A stretch of 49,242 bases of DNA from Eubacterium sp. (GCA_022769785.1 JALEIY010000128.1:1-49242); one strand, 5' to 3'; positions 1-7,617 are shown, numbered from the stretch's first letter. The notes: a model not told the origin generated them from the letters alone. Program-made: numbers and translations.

Positions 1-139
1 CGTCGGACCAGAGATTTGCTTACAGCTTCCTTCAGATTCCACCTCACGATGGACACCCTTGCTGTTCGGCTATACATTTCCCACTACCCGGGCATGTTCG
101 GGACTTGCACCCGCTAGAGCGCGCCCATGGCGCGCAAAC
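1..139 (-). mobile_element. Group II intron (IIC-like), 5' end of the RNA, runs off the window
   Basis: On the minus strand, starting at about 139 with GTTTGCG, the sequence follows the start of group IIC intron domain I: a short CATGGGCGC segment, then GGGTGCAAGTCCCGAAC, then AAGGGTGTCC, and finally GTGGAATCTGAAGGAAGC. Order and spacing resemble, from memory, the Oceanobacillus iheyensis group IIC intron. The 5' end GTTTG is close to the usual GUGYG. Only about 139 nt are inside the window; any maturase and the 3' end lie to the left. The intron starts two bases after the U-tract of the lysC terminator, which is the known target preference of class C introns. The family is fairly sure; the exact 5' boundary is inferred by alignment from memory. 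Confidence 0.8.
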
Positions 140-141
140 CC

Positions 142-174
142 AAAAAAGCCGGAGGCAAATCTGCTCCGGCTTTT
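142..174 (-). terminator. Intrinsic terminator of the aspartate-pathway operon
   Basis: On the minus strand a GCCGGAG / CTCCGGC stem, extended by A/T pairs, with a 9-nt loop is followed by six T. It lies 38 nt after the lysC stop codon and directly before the intron 5' end. Confidence 0.9.
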
Positions 175-211
175 GTAGTATATTTTTATCTGCGACCCAC
201 AGGCAGCTTTT

Positions 212-1420
212 TTAGTCTGCCAGTGAGAATTTGTCATGAACTGCATTCATTGCTTTCTCGGTATGTTTCTCATCGATAAGAACAGTGACACGAATCTCTG
301 ATGTACTAATCATTTTGATGTTTACGCCGCAGTCATACATTGCTTCAAACATGGAAGCTGCCACGCCCGGATTGCTGGACATTCCTGCTCCGACAATGGA
401 AAGCTTAGCCACGTCTTTTTCTTCATCAATTTTTTTGTAATCGCTCTTTGGAAAGCATTTCTGGATGATTGTCACTGCTTCATCCGCCACATCTTCTTCT
501 ACGGTAAAGGAAATGTCCTTTGTACCATCACGTCCCACAGACTGAAGAATAATATCAATGTTGATATTGTATTTTGCCAGCGCATTGAACAGACGGAACG
601 CCACGCCCGGCTCATCCTTCAGTCCAATCACGGCAATTCTAGTTGCATTTTTATCTACAGCCACTCCACTGACCAGCATTTTTTCCATGTTAATTTCCTC
701 CCTGACTATTGTTCCTTCATTTTCGTTGAGACTGGATCTTACCACAAGCTGTACTCCGTATTTTTTCGCCATCTCCACCGAACGGTTATGAAGCACTCCG
801 GCTCCGAGAGTGGATAATTCCAACATTTCGTCGTAGGTAATCTCATCCAGCTTTCTGGCATTTTTGACATAACGCGGGTCGGCGGTATAAACACCATCTA
901 CGTCTGTGTAAATCTCACAGGCATCCGCATGAAGAGCTGCAGCCAGAGCAACGGCTGTTGTATCTGAACCGCCTCTTCCCAGTGTAGTGATATTGTCATA
1001 TTTGTCAACGCCCTGAAAACCGGTCACGATAACAATCTTTCTCTGCTCTAATTCGTTGCGGATACGGTCTGTGTCGATTCTTTTCAGACGTGCGTTTCCG
1101 TAACGGTGTGTTGTATGCATTGCCACCTGAAATGCATTGAGAGAAATCGCAGGTACTCCCATAAATCCCATGGCCATAGCCATGAGGGAAACAGAAACCT
1201 GTTCTCCGGTTGTAAGCAGCATATCCATCTCTCTTTTGGAAGGAGACGGATTAATATCTCTTGCCAGTTCAATCAGTTCATCGGTTGATTTGCCCATTGC
1301 TGATAAAACGACAACAATGTCATTTCCCTTCCGATAATCCTCAATACATCTTCGGGCAACATTAAAAATTCTCTCCTTGTTGCCTACAGAAGTCCCTCCA
1401 AATTTCTTTACGATTAACAT
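212..1420 (-). CDS. lysC: Aspartokinase (aspartate kinase), lysine/threonine pathway
   Basis: Phosphorylates L-aspartate with ATP, the first step toward lysine, threonine and methionine. The 402-residue protein opens with the amino-acid kinase motif VKKFGGTSVG, has GRGGSDTTAVALAAAL near residue 150, and ends in two ACT domains (about 265-402) that normally bind the feedback inhibitor. Length matches monofunctional aspartokinase II of Bacillus (about 408). The start follows TAGGAGGA at good spacing. A second strong ribosome binding site lies inside the gene before Met245, which would give a separate regulatory beta subunit (listed separately). It is the last gene of the operon and is followed by a terminator. 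Which amino acid inhibits it cannot be read from sequence. Confidence 0.96.
   Translation of the reverse strand: MLIVKKFGGTSVGNKERIFNVARRCIEDYRKGNDIVVVLSAMGKSTDELIELARDINPSPSKREMDMLLTTGEQVSVSLMAMAMGFMGVPAISLNAFQVAMHTTHRYGNARLKRIDTDRIRNELEQRKIVIVTGFQGVDKYDNITTLGRGGSDTTAVALAAALHADACEIYTDVDGVYTADPRYVKNARKLDEITYDEMLELSTLGAGVLHNRSVEMAKKYGVQLVVRSSLNENEGTIVREEINMEKMLVSGVAVDKNATRIAVIGLKDEPGVAFRLFNALAKYNINIDIILQSVGRDGTKDISFTVEEDVADEAVTIIQKCFPKSDYKKIDEEKDVAKLSIVGAGMSSNPGVAASMFEAMYDCGVNIKMISTSEIRVTVLIDEKHTEKAMNAVHDKFSLAD
686..703 (-). promoter_or_regulatory. Internal ribosome binding site and start codon for a lysC beta subunit
   Basis: On the minus strand AGGGAGGA (703-696) stands 7 nt before an ATG (688-686) that is exactly in frame with lysC, codon 245. 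Translation from here gives a 158-residue protein consisting of the ACT domains. In Bacillus subtilis aspartokinase II the beta subunit is made from an in-frame internal start at nearly the same residue. The site is as strong as the main start, so an alpha/beta enzyme is likely. Confidence 0.8.
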
Positions 1421-1484
1421 CTATGTTCCTCCTATTGTTGCATAAGTCTGCCTGTTGCCCGAATCTGCGGGGCAGGTGGGCTTT

Positions 1485-2687
1485 TCAGCCTAAAAAGTGC
1501 TCCATCAGGGCAGTTCCGGACGGGAAATCCACGCCGGAGCGCACTGCATCTTTCTCATTGTAAAGCCACATATGGCTGGCATTCTTTTTCGTGCTGTCAT
1601 ACAGCATAAATGGTACCGGGTCACTGGTGTGTGTTCTTAAAGCAAGCGGTGTCGGATGATCCGGCATTACAAGAATCCGGTAATCTTCTCCGGAAGCGTC
1701 CATGCCTTCTTTTACCAGGCGAATCACTCTCTGGTCAAGATACTCGATGGACTTTATTTTACGTTCCAGGCTTCCCTGATGTCCCATCTCATCCGGTGCT
1801 TCCACATGAATATATGCGAAATCATAACCATCTTTTGTGAGAGCATCCACAGCAGCCTGTGCTTTTCCTTCGTAATTGGTCTCCAGAGTACCGTCCGCGC
1901 CATCTACGATAATATTGGTAAGTCCGGCTCCTACGGCGATTCCCTTTAACAGATCTACCGCAGAAATCATCACGCCTTTCTTTCCGGTTTTGCCTTCAAA
2001 ATCGGAAAGACCCGGTTTGGTACCGGCTCCCCAGAACCAGAGGGAGTTGGCTTTGTTAAGCCCGGCTTTTTCTCTGGCCAGATTGACCGGATGCGCATTC
2101 AAGATATCATAACTCTTTTCCATCATTTCTGCAAGAAGTTTTTCTTTTGGAAGATAACTTCCGATGGTTTTCGTTAAAATATCATGGGGTGGTGTCAGCT
2201 CCACTACCTCTCCTTTGTCCCAGATAAGGAGATGACGGTAGCTGGTTCCGGTATAGAAATGAAACATTTCATTCCCGAAGGCTTCCTGAATCGCCTGAAT
2301 GAGCTGGTCCGCTTCCTCTGTACTGATTTCTCCGGAGCTGTGATCCAGAATTTTTTTGTTTTTATATTCCGGTTCTTCGTCGGAAACTGTCACGATATTG
2401 CAGCGAAGGGCAATATCGGTATCTTTCATCGGCACTCCGATGCTTAAGGCTTCCAGTGGAGAGCGTCCTGTATAGTACTTTTTCGGGTCATATCCGATTA
2501 CGGAGAGATTGGCCGTATCACTGCCCGGTTTCATTCCTTCCGGAATCGTATGTACCTGTCCGATTTCTGATTTTTCTGCAAGGGCATCCATCATCGGTGT
2601 GTCGGCATATTCCAAAGGTGTCTTTCCTCCGATCTCATCAATCGGATAATCTGCCATTCCGTCACCAAGTACGATTATATATTTCAT
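1485..2687 (-). CDS. Phosphoglycerate-mutase-like protein, proposed homoserine kinase
   Basis: This 400-residue protein of the alkaline phosphatase superfamily resembles archaeal-type cofactor-independent phosphoglycerate mutase: MKYIIVLGDGMADYP (metal-binding Asp), PGSDTANLSVIGYDP with the phospho-acceptor Ser/Thr region, and a C-terminal VMPDHPTPL. A subfamily with this gene context (TIGR02535) has been proposed to be homoserine kinase. Here it lies 18 nt after homoserine dehydrogenase and before aspartokinase, and no GHMP-type ThrB is seen in the window. Homoserine kinase is therefore the better guess, by context; a glycolytic mutase cannot be excluded. The start follows AAGAGGAGATTCAA. 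Confidence 0.8.
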   Translation of the reverse strand: MKYIIVLGDGMADYPIDEIGGKTPLEYADTPMMDALAEKSEIGQVHTIPEGMKPGSDTANLSVIGYDPKKYYTGRSPLEALSIGVPMKDTDIALRCNIVTVSDEEPEYKNKKILDHSSGEISTEEADQLIQAIQEAFGNEMFHFYTGTSYRHLLIWDKGEVVELTPPHDILTKTIGSYLPKEKLLAEMMEKSYDILNAHPVNLAREKAGLNKANSLWFWGAGTKPGLSDFEGKTGKKGVMISAVDLLKGIAVGAGLTNIIVDGADGTLETNYEGKAQAAVDALTKDGYDFAYIHVEAPDEMGHQGSLERKIKSIEYLDQRVIRLVKEGMDASGEDYRILVMPDHPTPLALRTHTSDPVPFMLYDSTKKNASHMWLYNEKDAVRSGVDFPSGTALMEHFLG

Positions 2688-2705
2688 TTGAATCTCCTCT
2701 TTCTT

Positions 2706-3911
2706 TTAATCCAGACGAATCATGTTAATGATATTGCCGAGTTCTTCTGCAGCTTTATTATAATCATTTTCTTTCATCATCCCTGTTACAAATGCTTTTT
2801 CATCCAGACCTTCGACGGAAACCATTTCCACCGGGCCAAATGCCTTCTCAATCGCTTCCTCTGAAGTACCGGCAGGCATACGGACGAAAAATCTTCTTTC
2901 AAATCCACCAAAATCGCTGAGCGTCAGCTTTTCGCTGTCCCAGATAATCTTGATATTTTTTCCGCTGTGTTTCACGCAGTCCACCACATCCGCCGCTACC
3001 GCACTGGCTGTCGGAAGCTTTCCGGCTCCCTTTCCATAAAACATGGTGTCATCTACCATATTACCGTGTACGAAAATAGCGTTAAATACATCATGAACTC
3101 CTGCAAGCGGATGGCTATTGTCAAGCAGCATCGGGCAAACCATCGCATAAAGCTTTCCGTCAGCAGTCCAGCTCTTTCCAAGCAGTTTGATGGAGCTATG
3201 CATTGCCTGAGCATATCGGATATCTTCGGCAGTGATATTGGTAATTCCTTCGGTATGGATATCTTCGAAATCCACCTGTTTTCCATAAGCGAGAGATGTC
3301 AGAATTGCAATCTTACGGCAAGCATCATAGCCCTCAATATCTGCTTCCGGATGAAGTTCTGCATAACCTTTTGCCTGCGCGTCTTTTAATACTTCATCAA
3401 ATGCCATGCCTTCATTTTCCATCTTTGTCAGCATATAGTTGGTCGTTCCGTTTAAGATACCGCTGATTTCTTCAATGACATCTGCTGTCAGGCACTGTGT
3501 CAGCGGACGGATAATCGGAATGCCGCCTCCCACACTGGCCTCAAACAGGAAGTTGGCATTTTTCGCTCTGGCAATGGCAATGAGCTCTGCACCGTGTTTT
3601 GCCACCAGCTCTTTGTTGGAGGTTGCCACACTTCTTCCCTGAAGCAGCGCTGTTTTTACAAAAGTATAGGCCGGCTCAAGACCGCCCATGCACTCAACCA
3701 CAATCTTTATCTCTTCATCTTCTTTAATGATGTTATAATCGTGAACTACTAAATCCGCATTGGGATCTCCCGGAAAATCTCTTAAATCCAGAATCCGCTT
3801 GACTTCTATTCTTTCTCCCGCTTTCTTCTCGATGCTGTCCGCATTCTTCTGAAGAACTTCTACTACACCGGCTCCGATTGTACCGTAACCTAATACCGCA
3901 ACCTTTATCAT
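2706..3911 (-). CDS. hom: Homoserine dehydrogenase
   Basis: Reduces aspartate semialdehyde to homoserine with NAD(P)H, the branch toward threonine and methionine. The 401-residue protein has the N-terminal dinucleotide motif GYGTIGAG, the substrate-domain signature GILNGTTNYMLTKM (about 150-165) and PEADIEGYDACRKIAIL. A short C-terminal region (about 340-401) resembles a reduced ACT domain, so the protein is a little shorter than the Bacillus enzyme (about 430). The start is preceded by AAGGAGG at 8 nt. It sits between the ACT regulator (44-nt gap with a small hairpin) and the proposed homoserine kinase, in one operon. Confidence 0.96.
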   Translation of the reverse strand: MIKVAVLGYGTIGAGVVEVLQKNADSIEKKAGERIEVKRILDLRDFPGDPNADLVVHDYNIIKEDEEIKIVVECMGGLEPAYTFVKTALLQGRSVATSNKELVAKHGAELIAIARAKNANFLFEASVGGGIPIIRPLTQCLTADVIEEISGILNGTTNYMLTKMENEGMAFDEVLKDAQAKGYAELHPEADIEGYDACRKIAILTSLAYGKQVDFEDIHTEGITNITAEDIRYAQAMHSSIKLLGKSWTADGKLYAMVCPMLLDNSHPLAGVHDVFNAIFVHGNMVDDTMFYGKGAGKLPTASAVAADVVDCVKHSGKNIKIIWDSEKLTLSDFGGFERRFFVRMPAGTSEEAIEKAFGPVEMVSVEGLDEKAFVTGMMKENDYNKAAEELGNIINMIRLD

Positions 3912-3929
3912 TGCTGACCTCCTTATACT

Positions 3930-3946
3930 ACGACCTGCCCGGTCGT
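3930..3946 (-). other. Small intercistronic hairpin before hom
   Basis: A perfect inverted repeat ACGACC-5-GGTCGT lies between the ACT-protein stop and the hom ribosome binding site, with no U-tract behind it. It could adjust mRNA stability or hom translation; function is unknown. Confidence 0.5.
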
Positions 3947-3955
3947 TATTACTTC

Positions 3956-4435
3956 TTACTCGGCTGAAACTATTTTCAGATTATGTATTCCTCTTGCATG
4001 ACCTATTTTCTCAAAGAGCTCTGTGACATCGTCCGTAATCGGAAGCACCAGAACACTCAGGGTAATCAATGCGATATGATTCACCGGAATACTCTGATGA
4101 ATGGATAATATATTCGCCTTGCAGTCTGCCACTACTTTTATTACGTTGGATAAAAGCCCCGGCTGATCTTCCATCTCCATCACAAAGGTGATGGTCTTTC
4201 CCTGTATCTTCTCGTGAATCGGGAATATATCATCTTTATATTTGTAATAAGAACTGCGGCTGATTCCCACCTGATCAATCGCCTCCCGGATGGTTTTGAC
4301 TCTGCCTGATCCAAGAAGGGCATTGACCTCAGCCACCTTAAGCAGCACTTCCGGAAGCGCTCTCTGCTTCACCATGTAAAATTTGTTACCGTTTTCCATA
4401 GCCGCCGCTGATTCTTTTCCCTCGGCTCTCGCCAT
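3956..4435 (-). CDS. ACT-domain regulatory protein (PheB / UPF0735 family)
   Basis: A 159-residue protein with an N-terminal segment ending in a helix-turn-helix-like stretch (TIREAIDQVGISRSSYYKYKD, about 63-83 counted from the upstream Met) followed by an ACT domain (FVMEMEDQPGLLSNVIKVV). The same architecture occurs in the PheB family found beside homoserine dehydrogenase in many Firmicutes. It probably senses an amino acid of the pathway; the ligand is unknown. I place the start at 4435 (MARAEGK) because AAAGGA stands 10 nt upstream. An in-frame ATG at 4480 lacks a ribosome binding site. It is the first gene of the operon, behind the promoter at 4520-4548. Confidence 0.85.
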   Translation of the reverse strand: MARAEGKESAAAMENGNKFYMVKQRALPEVLLKVAEVNALLGSGRVKTIREAIDQVGISRSSYYKYKDDIFPIHEKIQGKTITFVMEMEDQPGLLSNVIKVVADCKANILSIHQSIPVNHIALITLSVLVLPITDDVTELFEKIGHARGIHNLKIVSAE

Positions 4436-4519
4436 CGTTTTCACATCCTTTCGGTATCGAAAATGGGTGTATCCGCGCAAAAAGTTCGCCTGTGAAACAC
4501 ATTTGTTTTTACCAGAAAG

Positions 4520-4548
4520 ATATTATCATATTATTTTCTCTGATGCAA
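4520..4548 (-). promoter_or_regulatory. Sigma-A promoter of the aspartate-pathway operon
   Basis: On the minus strand TTGCAT, 17 nt, TAATAT. The predicted transcript starts near 4513, giving a leader of about 80 nt before the ACT gene. The leader is too short for a T-box or lysine riboswitch. Confidence 0.75.
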
Positions 4549-4596
4549 GGAATTTTTCATAAATTTTCCCAAATAAATGTTACCCTGTCCACTATC

Positions 4597-4646
4597 AAAC
4601 AAAAACAGGCTGCGGCAAATCGCTTTTACACATTCACCGCAGCCTG
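4597..4646 (-). terminator. Intrinsic terminator after the HD-domain gene
   Basis: On the minus strand a perfect 10-bp stem CAGGCTGCGG / CCGCAGCCTG is followed by TTTTTGTTTG, about 17 nt after the stop codon at 4663. Confidence 0.9.
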
Positions 4647-4662
4647 CAGCCATTTTTAATTA

Positions 4663-5220
4663 TTATGATATATCAGCAATTACATCTTCAAATACTTTAT
4701 TTACCAGGTCACAAAACTCTGTATACTCCGGATACCCGCTCATATCCTTCATGGAATCGCAAAGGCCAAGATAATACCAGCCCTGCATTTTCTTATCCTT
4801 CATGTTAAAACGTTCCCACACGCTTTCTCCCTCATGATTATAATCCCGATACAATGACCGGATATTGGAAAGCTTGTCTCCCAGCGCAATCAGTTTCACC
4901 GAGGCATCCTTTTCTTCTGCCAGTGTCTCCAGAGTATGCGCCTTTCGCTCCTTCCAGGTCTTGCTTTTATCTTCGCTCTCCGCACATACAAGGTCCGCAA
5001 TCCTGTCTCCGAACTCCTGTCTTATTACCGACATGGATACAGACTGACAATCCTCTACCGTATCATGCAGGACAGCTGCCGCAATCACTTCCGGGTCATC
5101 GGTCATTCTTGCAACAATCATCCCCACTTCCATGGGATGGAAAATGTATGGTAAACTGGTTCCTTTCCGGAACTGTCCTGTATGAGCCTTCGTCGCAAAT
5201 GTAATCGCCTTATCTATCAT
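4663..5220 (-). CDS. HD-domain protein, SpoT/MESH1-like alarmone hydrolase
   Basis: The 185-residue protein has the SpoT-type HD core: FATKAHTGQFRKGTSLPY with the Arg-Lys-Gly element and His, FHPMEV, VLHDTVEDC (metal-binding His-Asp) and LIALGDKLSNIRSL. It contains no synthetase or ACT domain, so it matches the small alarmone hydrolase (MESH1-like) layout that removes the 3' pyrophosphate of (p)ppGpp. The substrate is inferred from the family. The start lies 2 nt after the stop of the EF-G-like gene, so the two are probably co-transcribed and coupled, linking a stress-nucleotide enzyme to a translation-factor paralogue. Confidence 0.85.
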   Translation of the reverse strand: MIDKAITFATKAHTGQFRKGTSLPYIFHPMEVGMIVARMTDDPEVIAAAVLHDTVEDCQSVSMSVIRQEFGDRIADLVCAESEDKSKTWKERKAHTLETLAEEKDASVKLIALGDKLSNIRSLYRDYNHEGESVWERFNMKDKKMQGWYYLGLCDSMKDMSGYPEYTEFCDLVNKVFEDVIADIS

Positions 5221-5222
5221 AT

Positions 5223-7316
5223 TTATTTTTCATTCTCCTTCTCAGCCTCAGCTTCTTTAAGTACCTTTTCCTGTGCGTCTCCAGGCATCTGTTCGTATCT
5301 GCTGAATTCGTAGGAGAATTCACCGCTTCCACCTGTCATGGATCTTAAATCTGTAGAATATCCAATCAGGCTTGCAAGAGGAATATCTGCTACCAGTTCC
5401 TGTCTTCCGCCATCGAGAGGGTTCATACCGAGAATACGTCCGCGACGTTTGTTCAAATCACCCATTACATCACCGGTGTTGGCATCGAGAACGTCAACCT
5501 TCAGATTAACGATTGGCTCAAGGAGAACCGGTTTTGCATCCATTACACCATTCTTGAAGGCAGTAATGGCAGCCATCTTGAAGGCCATCTCGGAGGAGTC
5601 TACCGGATGATAGGAACCATCGATAAGGGTAGCCTTAATACCAACTACCGGATATCCTGCCAGAGGTCCCTTTAAGCAGCTTTCGGAAATACCCTTTTCT
5701 ACTGCTGGGAAGTAGTTCTTCGGAACTGCACCACCGAAAATCTTTTCTTCAAATACATATGGTGTTTCCAGGTCACCGGATGGCTCAAACTGCATGAGAA
5801 CATCACCGTACTGACCATGTCCACCGGACTGTTTCTTATATTTACCTCTGACTTCTACATTACCGCGGATGGTTTCCTTGAAGGCTACTTTCGGTTTCAC
5901 CAGTTCAATTTCCACTTTGTAGCGGTCAGCCAGTTTGCTCTTAACAATCTCCAGATGCTGGTCGCCTAAACCGTAAAGCAGCATCTGACGGTTTGCCTTG
6001 TCATTTACTTCACGAAGGGTCAGGTCTTCATCCATCAGCTTCTTCAGTGCTGTGGAAACCTTGTCCTCATCGCCTTTGGATTTGGCAACGTAACGCATAA
6101 ATGTATATGGTACCGGCATCTCCGGTTTTTCGTACATTACAGGATTTGCCTTCGGTGAAAGAGTATCTCCTGTCTTTGTCACGGACAGCTTGGCAATGGC
6201 ACCGATATCACCGGCGTAAAGAGCATTTACCTCAAGCTGCTCTTTTCCTCTTAAAACATAAAGCTTACCGATACGTTCTTCAGCATCTCTGTTGGCATTA
6301 AAGAGTGCGGAATCTGCTTTCAGAATACCGTCTGTAACCTTAACCAGAGAGAAACGTCCCACAAACGGGTCAGCGATTGTCTTAAATACGAAAGCACCTA
6401 CCGGCTGTGTAACATCATAGGATGCAGTTACAGCTTCGCCGTTTTTCACCTTCACACCGACTAACTGTTCATTTACCATACCCGGTGCGGAGAAATATTT
6501 CACCATGTCATTTAAAAGTACATTTGCGCCGTAGTCTGTGTTAATTGCGCCACAGATAACCGGCATAAGATCACGTTTTGCAACGGAGCTGATGATTGCA
6601 GTCTTAATCTCTTCTTCTGTGAAAGGCTCTTCTGCAAAGAACTTCTCCATCAGGTCTTCGCTGGTCTCTGCCACACCTTCCATCAGCTGCATACGGTAAT
6701 CATCGAGTTCGTCATTTTCTCCTTCTTCTACGACAACTTCGTCATAGCTTCCGTTTGGCTGGAGACGGCACTCAAGCATCTTAACCGCATTGATAAAGCC
6801 CTTGAACTCATGTCCTTCCTTCATCGGCATATGGAATGGTACGATTTTATTGCCGTAGCTTTCTCTTAATTCGTCCACAATTGCGGATGCATCCACGTGC
6901 TCATCTTCCACACAGGTAATGTATACAATAACAGGAATGCCTTTCTTTGCACAGAAATCAAAGCTTCTTCTTGTTCCAATCTCTACGCCGGACTTACCGT
7001 TAATAACAATGACAGCCGCATCAGCAACACTGAGTGCTTCATGAATCTCACCGGAGAAATCAAACAGGCCAGGAGTGTCAAGAAGGTTCACCTTCACGCC
7101 GTCCACTTCCAGCGGAATAACGGAAGACTGAATAGAGAACTTTCTTTTAATCTCTTCTTTGTCGTAATCGCTGACGGTTCCGCCCTCAGCTACAGTTCTT
7201 ACTCTTTTGATAATCCCGGTTGAAAAAGCCATGGATTCAATCAGAGATGTCTTTCCACAACCACCGTGTCCAAGAAGTACGACATTTCTAATGTTCTCGG
7301 TTGCATATACGTTCAT
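5223..7316 (-). CDS. Elongation factor G-like GTPase paralogue
   Basis: A 697-residue protein with all EF-G domains: G domain (1-about 270), domain II, and domains III-V with SGGHGQYGDV and PVDSSEMAFKMAAI in domain IV. The P-loop is intact (GHGGCGKT, 16-23). The G3 motif reads DTPGLFDF (80-87), with Leu where translational GTPases have the catalytic His. The G4 position reads TCVE (134-137) instead of NKxD. It is thus a paralogue of the main EF-G, with doubtful canonical GTP hydrolysis and base recognition. Role unknown: ribosome rescue, recycling or stress are possible. The start follows GGGAGGAA; a promoter is at 7422-7450 and the HD gene follows directly. Confidence 0.9.
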   Translation of the reverse strand: MNVYATENIRNVVLLGHGGCGKTSLIESMAFSTGIIKRVRTVAEGGTVSDYDKEEIKRKFSIQSSVIPLEVDGVKVNLLDTPGLFDFSGEIHEALSVADAAVIVINGKSGVEIGTRRSFDFCAKKGIPVIVYITCVEDEHVDASAIVDELRESYGNKIVPFHMPMKEGHEFKGFINAVKMLECRLQPNGSYDEVVVEEGENDELDDYRMQLMEGVAETSEDLMEKFFAEEPFTEEEIKTAIISSVAKRDLMPVICGAINTDYGANVLLNDMVKYFSAPGMVNEQLVGVKVKNGEAVTASYDVTQPVGAFVFKTIADPFVGRFSLVKVTDGILKADSALFNANRDAEERIGKLYVLRGKEQLEVNALYAGDIGAIAKLSVTKTGDTLSPKANPVMYEKPEMPVPYTFMRYVAKSKGDEDKVSTALKKLMDEDLTLREVNDKANRQMLLYGLGDQHLEIVKSKLADRYKVEIELVKPKVAFKETIRGNVEVRGKYKKQSGGHGQYGDVLMQFEPSGDLETPYVFEEKIFGGAVPKNYFPAVEKGISESCLKGPLAGYPVVGIKATLIDGSYHPVDSSEMAFKMAAITAFKNGVMDAKPVLLEPIVNLKVDVLDANTGDVMGDLNKRRGRILGMNPLDGGRQELVADIPLASLIGYSTDLRSMTGGSGEFSYEFSRYEQMPGDAQEKVLKEAEAEKENEK

Positions 7317-7421
7317 AATCAGTTCCTCCCATGTTGTTATGATATATCGGTCCGGGGAATATTATCTGTAAATTAGTCGAAAAAGCGAATCTTCGCTTCT
7401 GCCCCGAACAATCTCACGTCT

Positions 7422-7450
7422 ATTTTACTAAAAAAGTCTCCTAATTACAA
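7422..7450 (-). promoter_or_regulatory. Sigma-A promoter of the EF-G-like gene
   Basis: On the minus strand TTGTAA, 17 nt, TAAAAT. The leader of about 100 nt contains a weak hairpin (AAGCGA / TCGCTT at 7383-7398) followed by a few T. This may be a minor attenuator. Confidence 0.65.
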
Positions 7451-7493
7451 GATATAATTGATATATTTTTACCAAATGAGAAAAAAGGACTTA

Positions 7494-7527
7494 AATGATT
7501 CCTTTATCCAATCTAAAAGGAATCATT
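7494..7527. repeat. Perfect 12-bp inverted repeat between divergent promoters
   Basis: AATGATTCCTTT, 10-nt spacer, AAAGGAATCATT. It sits between the EF-G-like promoter (-35 at 7445-7450) and the tyrA promoters (-35 at 7560), so it is not needed as a terminator for a nearby gene and may be an operator shared by both sides. The regulator is unknown. Confidence 0.7.
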
Positions 7528-7545
7528 TTCGGTCAAAATTACTTT

Positions 7546-7561
7546 AACACTAAAAAGTGTT
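7546..7561. promoter_or_regulatory. Operator-like dyad overlapping the tyrA P1 -35 box
   Basis: AACACT-4-AGTGTT; the last two bases are the first two of the TTGACA box at 7560. A protein bound here would block RNA polymerase. The cognate regulator is not identifiable. Confidence 0.5.
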
Positions 7562-7588
7562 GACACAAACGTTTTTCCAATGTACAAT
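7560..7588 (+). promoter_or_regulatory. Sigma-A promoter P1 of tyrA-aroA
   Basis: TTGACA, 17 nt, TACAAT: perfect -35 and near-perfect -10. Transcription would start near 7595, exactly at the small dyad GGGG-6-CCCC (7595-7608). Confidence 0.85.
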
Positions 7589-7617
7589 TTGACAGGGGTA
7601 TCTTCCCCATGTAAAAT
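7589..7617 (+). promoter_or_regulatory. Sigma-A promoter P2 of tyrA-aroA, abutting P1
   Basis: TTGACA, 17 nt, TAAAAT, beginning at the base after the P1 -10 box, so two consensus promoters lie head to tail 29 bp apart. Predicted start near 7624 gives a 29-nt leader. Confidence 0.8.

Noticed and set aside
4436..4600. T-box or lysine riboswitch for the aspartate operon
   Set aside because: The predicted leader is only about 80 nt and contains no T-box sequence or long structured element.
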